Below, one piece after another: positions 35,756 through 47,674 of a stretch of 64,000 bases of DNA. Position numbers and translations under genes: made by a program. How positions within the stretch are numbered: position 1 is the stretch's first letter; each line of letters begins with the position of its first letter. Origin of the DNA: Oidiodendron maius Zn (lineage: Eukaryota; Ascomycota; Leotiomycetes; Myxotrichaceae); contig KN832884.1 of NCBI GenBank assembly GCA_000827325.1, forward strand, positions 408,953 through 472,952, read 5' to 3'. The notes below the pieces were generated by a model. That model saw only the letters and a program-made list of their open reading frames with translations, had not been told where the DNA came from and did no database searches.

Positions 35756-35986
35756 AGGAAATGGGTCATGAGAGATTGTCCAGAAACGAGTGATGAATTT
35801 CAATAGCTTAGAGTGCGTAGAAACGAATGATACCTTTTTACGCCATGTTAAGTAACCCACTATATCAGTCTCGCGTGATCCCGTGACACATAACATCACT
35901 TTTCTACCCGGGTAGATTCCAAAGGGATATATTATGATATTTACAATATATATTTCAATTTTCCACAGAAAAGAGAGGTAATGTAG

Positions 35987-36092
35987 TACCAGGCTCTCGG
36001 CTTGAACAACAACAGCGCCTTCTCCCACTTCAGAGCTAATGAGGCCGACGACCAGGCCCCCGCAGAGCTATCATTCGGCGATGGCCAGGACT
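35987..36092 (+). repeat. 106-bp stray copy of CorA-like coding sequence
   Basis: This segment aligns without gaps to 31311-31416 of the CorA-like gene with about 6 mismatches (roughly 94% identity). It has sharp edges: from TACCAGGCTCTCGG to GGCGATGGCCAGGAC, and no similarity beyond. It covers about 35 codons of the helical middle part and has no start, splice signals or continuation, so it cannot be a gene by itself. It lies in the same orientation as its source, 4.6 kb downstream, between glutamate decarboxylase and the small four-exon gene. Confidence 0.92.
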
Positions 36093-36188
36093 TAAATACA
36101 TAGTAATCGAGGACGGGTCTTAAACCCACGGTAAGCTAGCCCATCGACAATGCTGGTGTAAGATTAGAACGGTTTTTAGTGATTTGAG

Positions 36189-36680
36189 TCATTGCGTCCA
36201 TAAAGCGATGTATATCCTCTCCAGTAGGGGTTTAGCCAGGTCTAGAATATATCAGTAAATATGATCTAAGTATAAGCAAGGCTTATATACTCGTGCTTCA
36301 TTGACATACAGAACTGGTCAAAGCGGTTGGCCCACCAGGCTCGCGACTCGGTCGTTGTGACAGGGCCCGTGAAAAATAACAATTTAATATGGTTAGCAGG
36401 TTTAGCAGGCAGTAAATCCTTGTGCACCTACAGATGATTTATAATTGTACTTTGTGGTGATTCGCAGCTGTGTTGCTCTCTCAATAATCTTCGTTGTCGA
36501 CTCTCTTCCAAGATTGGCATATGGGTTGGTATTGGGCAACGGGATATCCTCATAAGAGGAGTCAAAGTCATCATTGAGGCGGAAGGGGTGGGTAGATGAC
36601 ACTACCTGTAGAAATCTTCGCCCATTAACATTAGCAATAGTCAGTTATCGCTAGACAGACACTCTCGAGCTTACAGCCAT
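36189..36680 (-). CDS. small four-exon hypothetical protein (89 residues)
   Basis: I assembled four exons on the minus strand: 36680-36675, 36605-36432, 36346-36310 and 36241-36189. Each junction has GTAAGC, GTAGGT or GTATGT donors and AG acceptors, and the frame stays open through all of them, with a TGA at 36191-36189. The product begins MAVVSSTHPFRLNDDF, has a Pro/Asn/Tyr-rich middle and a Lys/Thr/Arg segment, and ends RFDQFYLAKPLLERIYIALW, an amphipathic C-terminus. The first exon holds only two codons, which is unusual. There is no signal peptide or known domain. The model depends on hand-made splicing; without splicing only a 66-residue fragment remains. It may be a lineage-specific gene. 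Function unknown. Confidence 0.5.
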
Positions 36681-37065
36681 CTTTCAACCAATAGCGGCGT
36701 TTTCAAACGAACCTGCCTAGGTACGATCCCGTATATACAACGAGCGTCTAGGTTGTATCAATTTGCAGATATCATTTCGTGGCCAACGAGAGTAGATGAA
36801 GATTGGTGAGGGGTGAAGACGGGACGAGTTATGATTGTCCTGCGAGCTCGTTATCCCCGCCCAAAATGGAAGTGGCGGCATCATGAGGAAGGCAACACCC
36901 CTTTCGACAAAGTGCTACAGCGGCAAAGGGACAATTGGGTACACATGACACTCTGAACTGCTAGTACTCTTAGTGAGACAGACAATGTAATAGCAAGAGA
37001 GAAGAGACTTTGAAGTGAAAGCATGGTGTTGATTCGCAACTTCCCTTCATCTACCTATCTAGTAC
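36681..37065. other. short intergenic region
   Basis: It contains the upstream flank of the small four-exon gene and the 3' flank of GH55 glucanase A. No further gene or RNA was recognised. Confidence 0.45.
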
Positions 37066-39706
37066 CTACGTACTATATAAGAATGCTCCAATACAACCTC
37101 CCCAACCTCCTGCATTCGCACTCTCCGTGGCCACCGTCTTTCCCCCATCACGCACCATATTTGTAATCGAATGCACATTCGTGCCGTACAAATACACCGC
37201 ACTCGAGCCTTCAATATCAATCGCATTCTCCTGGCAATTGGTTCCCGAGCAGCCTCCCCCATTATTAAAGAATGCCCATACGCCACCGCCGTAGAGGAAC
37301 AGGTCTTTTGAGTTCGTCAGCAGCTCAAACCATGCCATGGTGCAGAGCGTGTCGCCCGATGCGCAATTCGAGAATGTCGGGTCCGCCGCTTGCAGATACG
37401 ATCCCCATGGCGCTGGCGCGGCATCATTGCCGGGCCCTTGCCAGTACGGCGTCTCGGATTGCTGCAGAGCAGTGAAGACGTTCTGCGCTCCGTAGAAATT
37501 GTATTGGTACAGCGTATGGTGCTCCATGGCCGTCCCAACCAACCAAGTGCCTTGCGTGGCGCGGATCAAGGCCCCGCGACCAGTTGCGATGGTCTGCCCA
37601 TTGCCGCCGTCCAGATCGTGATCTGCAGTCCAGCCCCACATGTCTTCAATGTAGACGGAAGATGTGGGGGCGAGGTCCATCAGGCCCCAGGCAGCGCGGC
37701 ACTGGTCAGGCGTCCCGTCACAGTTGGTTTCGACTTTGGACCCTGCGGCGCCGCCGATGCGGAAGTGCACGTTCCAGAGACCGACGGCACCAGGGGTCGA
37801 GCCGGCGATGTTGACCTGCAGAAGCAGACAGCCCTGTAGGACATCGGCGACGGAGAGCACTAGGTTTTGGATCTGAGCGGTGCCGACGTCGCCCGCGTTG
37901 CCGATTTGCACCATGGTGGTGGGCGCAGCGGCATTGTAGAAGTTGGAGCCGAGGGCGGAGATGGTGGCGAAGGCTTCGCCGAAGATGCGAGTGCCGGAGG
38001 GGATGAGGATGGTTTCCTCAACGATGTAGGTGCCCGCGGGCCAGTAGATGATCTTGCAGTTGGCGTACATAGCGAGGATGGCGTTGATGTTGGGGGCGTC
38101 ATTGGTCTGGCCGTCGCCATAGACGGGGAGGCCGGAGACGGATTTGATGTTGATGAATTGTGATGCGGGGTACTCATCATAGGTAGGTGGTGGCATGGTG
38201 AAGTATTTCCCGTTGGAGGCGAGGAGGGACGAGGAGCGTGGGGTGGTCAAGGTGGTCCCTGATGTGTAGTGGGAGACGGAGGTGGACCCCGAGTTGTACT
38301 GAATAGTCAGTCAGTGAAGGGTTCGCGGCTGATAATCAGAGAGAACTTACCACTCCTCCGAGAACCCAGGTGTCCTTGACGTTTCCGCTCAGAACAGTCC
38401 CGGAGGACGTAGCAAATGTGATGCCAGGGTTGACGATGTTCTCGAGGATCACATTGTTGTTCCCGTTTGATGGTGTTGTGCCCCTGACTAGCGCTCCAAT
38501 GTTGATACCGGTAGAATCAATGACAGTGAGAGAGCCGGAGTCGCCGCTGGCCTGGATGCCGGTGGCCGCATTGGCGAAGGTGCAATCGACGAAGACGCAG
38601 TCCGTGCAGCCGGTAATCTGGACACCCGTGGTGGTTCCATTAAAAGTGACACCCTTAATGGCGAACTGCTGAGTGTTCAGGTTCATCCCTACAACGCCTC
38701 CATTGAAAGTCAAGTCTCCCTGTGTATGATTAGCATGATGTCTGAAAACACTGAATGGGTATTTACCATGTAGGTATTGCTGCTGTAACCATAGGAATTG
38801 GTAAGACCAGTGTGCCCAGTAGAATAGTCGGGCATGTTGAAAACCACATTTGTCAATTGGGTGGCCTGGCTGACCGTCCAATCCAGCAGAGCAATGGTGT
38901 TGGCTGGAGCAATATTGGTAGAGTCGATGACGATGTTCTTCACGGTAATGTAGAAGTTCACTGTGCCGTCTTGATTCGGGTCCTTGCCATAGATGATGTG
39001 ATCGTTCGGGAAGTTGCTACTGGCCTTCAGGACAGGAGGATCATTGGGATCACCCATCAACACGGTTCCAACATAGAGCTGCAGCGAGTCCTCGAGGAGG
39101 TATGTCCCACTTGGGATGTAAACGACGGCATCCTGACCAGTGGTGCCCATTTCGTTCTGGGTCCGTGTCGGGCCGCCAGGTGCGCCAGCTGTCCATTATT
39201 TAGTGGCATATACAAAAATTTCAGAACTACATACCATTGATGGCATTCTGAATTGCTCCAGAAGCATCGGATGATCCAGTCTTATCGGCATTGTACGGGC
39301 TGGCCGTGACGTCTCGGTAGATGGGATACGTTGTCTTGTACTGGCTGAAAGACGACATGCCATTATGGGTCATTTGGGGGTACCAATATGGCTGCCCTGG
39401 ATCTGCTACAGGACCTGTGCAGCTGGCCTCAGAAGCTCGAGGCACAGCCTTTGAGCCTGGGTGCGTCACTAGACGTTCCCATGGCTGGATGCTGCTGTTT
39501 AGAACAGTGTATGGAATTCCACTGTAAACATTATTTTAGTGTCTAACCCTCTCTCGAAGATATGGAACGAACTTCTTATGAGGTGTGTAATCCAAGGGTG
39601 GGAAAGCTATAGACGAGGACTCCTTTGCACCTGAAACCGTATTACTGGTCGGCGCGCTGGCGACGAGCTGGGTCAGCACCGCGAGAAGAGACAGAGAGGT
39701 CTTCAT
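37066..39706 (-). CDS. GH55 exo-beta-1,3-glucanase, copy A (secreted)
   Basis: Five exons (minus): 39706-39573, 39521-39235, 39188-38767, 38719-38351 and 38298-37066, about 814 residues. The first intron uses a weaker GTTCGT donor; the other junctions are canonical. It starts with a signal peptide (MKTSLSLLAVLTQLVASAP). The mature enzyme has the two tandem right-handed beta-helix (pectate-lyase-3) halves of GH55: the first with YIPSGTYLLEDSLQLYVGT, the second with IIYWPAGTYIVEETILIPSG, and the conserved late block LQQSETPYWQGPG. The family releases glucose from the non-reducing end of beta-1,3-glucan (laminarin, callose, fungal wall glucan). It shares a 1.2 kb divergent promoter with the lysozyme-like gene. 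It is a distant paralogue of copy B at 50484-52897. Confidence 0.93.
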
Positions 39707-40884
39707 TCTGAATAGATGTGATATACTCGTACCTGTGCTCCTGGCCAGTCTCTCTCACCCACGAGACTAGATGTATCTATATGAATTCATCACTCATGAT
39801 ATATCTTTCTCATCCGAACTCTTATCCGGACAAGGATGCTAGGGCCCAGTCTGGAAACCACGATGCACGGATGCTGTGCAAAGGGACGTTGCATTTCTTT
39901 CGATCCATGCCGGTGAAACCTTGAGCTTGTCATTTCCGGTGCTCGATCGGGAATAATCTGCGATGTCGTCTCAGCGCCCAACGCCGCGGAATCCCTAATT
40001 GCCTCTCGGTCCGGGGCAACTATCGGCAGTGGTCTAAGTAAAGTGATGATATCTCCACAACTGTCAGATCTGTAGAGAAGCTTAACACGAAGCCCTTAAT
40101 AGCCTGTTCGCGTACTGCCGGACATTATTTTCGTATTCTGCGATTCGTCCGGTGTCAGCCACACGCAGAACACCTCCGTTTCAAGTTCTCTGCCCCGCAG
40201 ACGGACCGATGACGAGGGGTTATAGAAGGCCCGAGGAATGGAAACAAGCTTTCCAGGCTTCTGTTTTTGGGTTTGGAATCGCTGACGATGGCTAAACGCG
40301 GCCTGGGAGGGGGATATCCGTTTTACCCACCAATGGCCTGGTTTGGGGGTGTTAAGGATTCCAGGGCGTCCAGACGCGTGATCGGTATTCCCGAGCCAGC
40401 GATTCCTATCCCGGCCAACTTATTGAGCTGACGAGCGACAGCGTGGACAACACCACACATAGAATATCTATGAGCTTGTCAGTCCATGCCTAGAAGAGGG
40501 TCGGGATAACGTTACAGCGACGCGCAAGAGACTTCCTTCTCCAGCGTCGCGGCGTTCCTTCAGCCTGCCAACCACGTCATGTGTTGTATGCTGTTCCAGT
40601 TGTGTAATGATCTAATTCGGAACACGAACAGTTGAAACAAAACGGGTCAGTGTCTAAAATCCTATAGCGGGGACCCATAAAGGCCGCCCACTGTCGCTTG
40701 AAACTCTCTGGCTTGGACAGGCCACCTAGGTAGCTTTAAAAATATATAATCCTCGTATCGTCCCTAGAAGCGTTGAGTCTTTATCCAGCCTTCGTCGACT
40801 GCATCTTCAAGATTTCTTATTTCTTCGTATACGTATATTTATTCTTAAAGTCTATCCTCTAGTGAGAAGCTGTATATATTCAAA
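39707..40884. promoter_or_regulatory. divergent promoter between GH55 A and the lysozyme-like gene
   Basis: The start codons of two secreted-protein genes face away from each other across 1178 bp without another gene. Two matches to the CreA/Mig1 consensus SYGGRG occur on the plus strand: CCGGGG at 40011-40016 and GCGGGG at 40667-40672. A TATA-like stretch (AAAAATATATAAT) ends at about 40750, some 135 bp ahead of the lysozyme-like ATG. Binding is inferred from consensus only. Confidence 0.4.
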
Positions 40885-41961
40885 ATGCTGTCCAAAATTG
40901 CTGTACCCCTGGCATTTGCTTATTTCGCCATTGCCGCCCCTGGTGTTAGTATATTAGTTTTGCATCCGCAATGATTTATATATTAATTAGTCTTATAGGT
41001 CCAAAAGGAAGCCCGCGCCGCCGCGGTTTCTAATCCTTCTAGTCAGAAGGTCACCAGCTCAGCAGCCTTCTCGAGCGGTGCTGGAAACACTGCCAACAGC
41101 AACATCAATGATGGAACTGGTAATAGAGGGACAGATACTTATAGTAAGTCTTAGAAATCTGTACATTTACAGACTAGAATGTGCCCTTCTGTGATGTATA
41201 TCTGCTCACAATCAGCAGATTGCTATTATGGAGGGTGGCAGAGCTTCCCTCCTAAGTCCGAGTGGATTGAGTTTGACGCCATGTGGAACTATACAAAGAG
41301 TGCCATGAGCACATCGTGTTCTGATTTGGTAGTTGGATCTTGCTCTAGTGGCGCTGGTGCGTTTGGTGCCGGAGATAGTGGTGAGCAGATTGGCCAAATC
41401 TGGAATGCCATCCAGCAGGTTGCCGAATCCTCTCTGGTTGACCATCGATATATCCTCGCCACGATTATCCAGGAGGTGAGTTATTTGCCTTACTGCCTCC
41501 ATTTTACTGGGCATTGGTTGTCATATACCTGCTGACACATACTAAGTCATCTGGTTGTGTCAACGTCTGTGCTTCCACAAATCCGGACCCCTCCCAGCCA
41601 GATAACCCAGGTCTCATGCAGTCCGATGGAGGTGTCACCTTCGTGGGCAACTCGGCCAGCCAGTCTTCTCAACAGACCAGTATTACCCAGATGCTCATTG
41701 ATGGTACACAAGGCACGGCTCTCGGTGACGGCCTGGTGCAGTGCATAAACCAATACGGAAACATCTATGAAGTAAGTTAATGCACAACTGGCATTATACA
41801 TACTAATCTTATTTCTAAAGGCTGCCCGCTGCTACAACTCAGGCTCTGTGGATAGTGGCAATCTGAACGATGGTGAAGGCGCTACCGATTCATACGTGAA
41901 CGATATTGCCAATCGGATGACTGGCTGGGTATACGCTGACCAATCATTCGACCAATGTTGA
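40885..41961 (+). CDS. secreted lysozyme-like (SLT-type fold) protein
   Basis: Five exons: 40885-40944, 40999-41143, 41216-41475, 41547-41771 and 41821-41961, about 276 residues. A signal peptide is clear ([20 protein letters not shown]). After a Ser/Ala/Asn-rich linker comes a domain with [20 protein letters not shown] followed by ATIIQESSGCVNV, then [25 protein letters not shown] and a late AARCYNSGS. This order (helix, Gln-Glu-Ser, Gly-Leu-Met-Gln, repeating helix) matches soluble lytic transglycosylase/lysozyme-like folds, with Glu of the QES motif as the candidate catalytic acid. Fungal relatives are widespread and mostly uncharacterised. The substrate could be bacterial peptidoglycan or a chitin-type polymer; I cannot decide. 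Several Cys pairs suggest disulfides. Confidence 0.75.
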
Positions 41962-43057
41962 ATGGAGATTTCTTTGTAAATATTTACCACGTTTGAGTGT
42001 ATATATTTAGCATCTTCAGTATATATATGTTCTCTTCACGAACTCCTCCGCCAGGCCATATCTAGTGACCCTCCTGCCATAGTATTAGACATGACAACAC
42101 GCTATAAACAGATTCAAGGACTTCAAATTGATCCTGTTCGCTGATCCACTAACACTGACCAAGATCCCAACTTGCTCAATCCTACCCGCCATCACCCCAG
42201 ATCAACGCAAAACAATGCCCTGCTAACCTTCGGAACGAGCGTCGTGAGGAGGACGGCTAAGTCGTAGGTGGCTATATATGGCCTTACAAGGCAACTAGTA
42301 AGATTTGCAACTGTACCTGTCTTAGGAAGGCGATTGAAAATTTCCAGCGTTCTATTCTGAATCTGAATTGGATTGAACACCAAGGACGTATAGGGCGCGG
42401 CAAGGAAAGATCGGCGTTCCAGTCTTTTTTATGTATTTTTTTTTTAGTGAGTCGGTGGTAATATTAAGCTTTTATTCTAGAGTTAAGCAATTAGAAGTTT
42501 AATGGGTAGATGGTGGTTTTGTGATTGCAAGAGAATACTCAGAGGAGAATATTATCTTCGACACATAACTTTTCCATGGTACTGACCCGAGGGTCAGCGC
42601 AATAGGGTCCAAAGGGAATCCTGTGGCATTGAAGAGATTGGCTTAATATATTGCTAAAATAGGAAGGACACAGATTGCTAGACTGGATAGAAATGATAGA
42701 CTTTTGATAATATTGGCTCTCTTATGGAGAGGGAGTGGCCAAAACGATATAGGAAATAGGTAAGCAGCGAGTCTAATTGGGAGCCTGAGGCCACAATACA
42801 ACGAACGAACTAAGACAACGCGTGCAAATCTGTTGCATGTCATGGTGCAATGAGAAAATACTCGATATTAATAGATGTTTCAATGATGTAAAAGCCATTG
42901 CTTCTGCTCAATAGCCCCAACTACATAAGGACAATGAACAGTAGCACCAAAATTATCTTCTCTTATTATCGTCTGTGCAACTGGCCAACCAGAAATGATA
43001 AACTCGCTGCCTTTTCCCCCGCTACGGGCCGCTCGTTTCCCACAGCCTGGAAACGAT

Positions 43058-43300
43058 GTGCAACAAAAAAAGGCCCAACACGGGAATTGTTCGCCAATCA
43101 CGGGTGTGTGGGTTGCAGGAGTCTTGGCGACACAGAGTATGTTCGCCGATGACTAAGACGCCTAAGACGAATGAAATTTGTACGGAATGCGACGTGCAAC
43201 AAAATCCCCATCCGACCATACGGATCAAAAGGTTTACTCCGTCCGCAGGTTGAGGCGCACAGGGTCGATTTCAGACATGCAACAGAATTCCCGTTTCGGC
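43058..43300. repeat. dispersed imperfect motif copies (TGCAACARAA type)
   Basis: Three related pieces lie close together: GATGTGCAACAAAA (about 43055), GACGTGCAACAAAATCCCC (43191) and GACATGCAACAGAATTCCC (43274). A fourth, GCGACATGCAACAAAA, lies near 63596. Similar flanks (for example TTGTTCGCCAAT at 43088 and TTTGTACGCCAAT at 43313) suggest an old, degraded repeat family. No element ends or coding part are visible. Confidence 0.35.
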
Positions 43301-46300
43301 ATGACATCGAGATTTGTACGCCAATGGTTGTGTGGAAACCAATCAGCTGACTTTTGGGGTGGGTAAGTGGATGAAGGGGAAATATAGCGCGGTAAGTGTG
43401 ATGGCGCTTTTATATTTGACGTGGCGGATCAGACTGCCAATTCTAGAGATTCTCAGAGTAAACACCAGACGTAGATATGTTCTGCTTTGTCAGGGAAATT
43501 AAATATGAGTCGGGAAAGAGAAAGGGACACGCATATCTTCCCATAAAGACGAAGATGCGTTCCTACAAACCAACACCTCTAATACTATGCGTACGTCCAG
43601 AGATTCCTGGTAAGGTGGTTGTATTATCAAGAATAGAGCATGATACTTAGCCCATCGCTCACACCATTGTCCCGCTGATCCCAAGCGAAGAAGCTCCCTA
43701 CCAGTCACGTGGATGGTACAACACGTAGAGGGCGGCCCTAGGCGGATATGTGGGGAATAGAGGCACGAGAGGGATCAAGATATATCCCAGCATGAACAAG
43801 CCTTTGGCAATCGTGATCGTCTCGGTGCGGCCAAGTTCTCTTCATTATGAACTCGTGAAGAGAGCGATGATAAACTCTCCACATGCTGCTGCATTGCAAG
43901 TAAACTAAGAACTGTACTGTTTTAAAACGAATAGTACCCACCAATTTGCTAAATATGAATATATAAGCCTTTTCTGGGGAATCGCATACTGCGGAAAACA
44001 AGTCATCAAAACACTAGCAGCGGAATCATTTTCCTTGTTTACGAAAACTGTTGGTTGCAATAGACCAGATGTCGGAATTGATTACCTTGTATGGCTTCCG
44101 CGCCATATGAATATCTCCGTGAATCGGCCCCGAGGGAGTATAATTTTTTCTGTCATTCTTCCACCACGCTAATTACTCGTCTTGAAGTGATGACTGAGTC
44201 GAGAATTTTTACCCGCTACACTCGGTGCATCTCCGTATCAACCGCTTCACGTCTTTGTCGGGTATTCTTTGCCTATTTCCCATTTGGGTGAAGAAGTTGA
44301 CCTCATCCACGACGCGAAATGTGGCAATATTTGGATTACTGAGATCTTTGTGTTGGTGCTGTCATATCGTGTCATTGGCGGGTTGTCGCGTGCTGCGGAG
44401 TTGGGCCATAGCGAGATCTCAGAGGGCCAGGCTGCCTAGCACCGCATTGGGAGATGCGCGAAATCAGAAAATAATGTGATAGGAAGTAAGGCTTTGGAGA
44501 AAGAAACGAAATTTGAAGATGAAGTTAACATATTTGGGGCTTTTGTGACTAGATGGCTCGTTAGCGGTGTTTTCGGCTTGCTCGGAAAGGACAGACTCGC
44601 TCCGTAGGTAGGGCTGAAGAAGAAAATAGTGATGGTACGCAACATGACAATAGTTATGTAAAGGAAAATGCTTCTATCACTGGATATGATTGAGGGTTAA
44701 CAGAAAAGATATTCTACGTATCGCAGCTTCCTGTATTGACTAAGACATGTTCGCGCAAACCGGAATCACCTCATCCCTCGCACGCGATCACCATCAGAAT
44801 CCAAGTATCCGCCAAGAAACGCACCGAACACTTGAATCCACATCACTAAAAGCTCCCCGCACATCTCACCTCTAAAATTAGCCTGACCAGGGAGCCATTG
44901 AGCGTCTACAGACCACAGGGAAGGTAGACGCGTAACGCGGCGTCTACGCAAGCCGAACTTTCCGGCGGAGACGTCAAACGTCCTAAGTTGGCCATTGCGC
45001 ACGCGACGACATCGCTCGCACACGACAACCATCGGCGGCGACGCGGTCGTTCTACAGCGCTTTCACGGTTGAATTATTTTCCCTAGAATGTCACTGATGC
45101 GTGTGTCATGCTTGCAAGGGCGGTATGTCACTGGCCACTGGAAGGCATGAGAGCAGTGACATGCTCTAACTTCTGCCACACTAAGGCCCACAAGTGGAGG
45201 AGTATCGCTGGCCTCAGTTGCCGGCATGCGAGCCACAAGAATGGCTGAATGGTGGCAGGACTGGAGCATGTGGGATAGATGAGACTGGATGTACGTGGGA
45301 GGTACACGGGCCAGTTATGACATTCTCTGGATACTTGCTGCACCATGCGTGCTGCTGCAGGATCGGATGCTGGTGCCGGAGATGCAAGTGTGAGTATGAC
45401 CCGCATTATCAGCTTCAAGGAGACACCGATGGTGGAATCGAGGAGTGTTTGGATGAGAAAGGGGTTTGTGGGCGGGGACTATGCGACAGTTTCTACATTC
45501 ATCGGCCTCATCTCTGCGCCGGGACTAGTTGTGGAAAAATATCTCGCAGCACTCGCCGCCACAGGGAGCGACAAGGAATCAAGAAACACTTCTCCAGCTG
45601 GTCACGAAGGAGGCAGACTCAAGCTGATGGCAAAGCCATCTCCACGCCAAGAACTCAGCTGGAGTGGTGGTGTCCGCAGACAATCATACCCGGGAGAATC
45701 CCCGGGCTCGAAAGAAGGAAAATCATGCTGGTCCAACCAAGTTTCCCACTTGGCCCCTGTACCGGGAATACTGTCACCGTGGGCTTGGAGCGCCGTCGAG
45801 TGGGCCTGTCTACACTCCGATCGCAATTTCCATCCACTTGGGAATATCTTCGGGCGTGGAGGCCATGTTCCGCGTCGAAGATCAGATCCCTCGAGGAATG
45901 CGCGACTTCTTTCTTGGATCGCCCGTGCCGAGGATTTCACTTTCCAGGGTGTTAGCGATTGTATTGTGCTGGGCGTGTTTTGGGAATACTAATTGCCAAG
46001 TTACCTAGATCCGTTAGGTAAGCCAAGACATCATAACGTGACGGCCACCTATTAATACGACGAGCAGCGCACGGGTACTTTTTGCAAGCCGATGCAAGGG
46101 TTGTTCTTTATGGGAGGTTACGAAGGCACTGGAGAACAGTGACAACGCGCGACCACCACTCTTCACATCAGCCCCTCCGAGAAATGCCCACCACCGAGAG
46201 TGAGACACTCGCCGCCCGGGCCGGTCAGGATGTGGCCCTCGTTCTTTCCTCTTTACGGGCGGGCAACGGTCATGGCTCGCCGTTCATTCACTCATTCATC

Positions 46301-47459
46301 CATCCGTCCATTCATCCTTTGCCCCATTTAAATAAGGTGGTGCCTTGGGGGATCCATCACGCATGATCAGGGGGGCAATAGCCGAACGCACACTAAGCTC
46401 TAGCTAAGCAACACCTGAGAACAACAAGGATGAGAGCAGCCAGCCAGTGGCAAGCGCAGACGTTGACACAAGTTCATATCCGACCCCATCGACTTCTCCC
46501 TTATCGCCAGGCCGCAGGTCAGTCACTCACCCTTTCGTCGTGGACGGTGGTGGCAGATACAGTACGTTGCTGGTCCCCTGGTCTAGGAGCAGCCAAGCTT
46601 TCACGGAGGCCCTGGTACCAGGGCGGGCGATAGCCGCTCGCTCGTCTGGTCGGCGGGAGCCAGTGAGAGTGCGGCTCCAACCCCACGAGCAGCGTCATCA
46701 GGTCGTCGAGTATCGCGGCGCACATTGAAGGACAGAGACGGAGGGATCTCCAAGGCCACATTGAATATAGGACAGACCCAATCAGGGTGAGACCAAGCCA
46801 CGATGGTCGGCTCCTCCCTTCGTCACTTGATCCACGAGCGACGGGGACCGTCACCATCCTGCTGGGGGACGGGCGTGGAGATATGATGGACAATGGGCGA
46901 GTCTGGCGTCGAAAAGGTCCCTTTCCGTGGGGATGTGGTACAAGAGATACATGGTGCGTATAGTACTATGCTGTACAGTATTGTATGGCACGGTAGCGTC
47001 CTCACCAATCTGCTACCGTGTTTTACTACTGCTACTAAATATCAGTACTACTACTAACCAGTACCATTCTCCCCCTCGTCGGTACGGGACTCACAGAAGC
47101 TAGCTGAAGCAGTCGTTGTCACTCCTCCAGCCCCCAGCTACGTCTACGGCCTTATCCAGCATGTCACTGCCGCTGTTGCGCCTCGTGCATGCTCCATGGG
47201 ATCTGAGCCTAGGTGGGACGACTGGGGGGATATGAGCTTGGCTGATTCTTTGGTTCACCGTTATGTATGAATGACACTTGACGTACCTAATGTACAGTAG
47301 GAGGGGTCCAAGTCGGGTTAGGGGGTGTGGGTGCAGTGGATGGAGTGGACACAGTGAATATCCCGTACCGTGCGGCATCCATTCATTCCATTCCATCCCA
47401 CATGGGGATATGAGCTCTTCTTGTGCTACTCCTCGTGCCTCCCCCTCGGCTTGCGGCCA

Positions 47460-47674
47460 CTTTTTTTTCCTGCTGTACCTTATTTTTCCCTTTTTCTGCT
47501 TCATGCAACTCCATCGTCATCTCTCTCTCTTCCTCTTCTTTTCTCCAACCTTCATGAGCACGACGGGCATTGGAGCTTCTTCTTCTTCTTCTCCATCGCC
47601 CCTTCCTTAACCTCCTCTCCCCTTTTGCTCCTTTCGTCTCCTCCCTTCCTCCTCCTCTCCTCCTCTCCACCGTC
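47460..47674 (+). promoter_or_regulatory. C/T-rich core promoter/leader of the glycosyltransferase gene
   Basis: The plus strand is almost entirely pyrimidine over long runs (for example CCTCCTCTCCTCCTCTCCAC just before the ATG). Pyrimidine tracts next to start sites are a common promoter feature of highly transcribed fungal genes. Confidence 0.4.

Larger units (their letters stand above)
41962..47674. other. 5.7 kb intergenic region with scattered repeats and no firm gene
   Basis: From 42.0 to 44.8 kb the DNA is A/T-richer and holds short frames without motifs plus imperfect repeats around 43058-43340. From 44.8 to 47.7 kb it is GC-balanced; two overlapping plus-strand frames (45194-45955 and 45345-45992) are long but show no domain. 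The right end (47460-47674) is strongly C/T-rich, typical of the core promoter and leader of the downstream glycosyltransferase. A (ATTC/ATCC)-rich patch lies at about 46282-46320. Confidence 0.4.
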
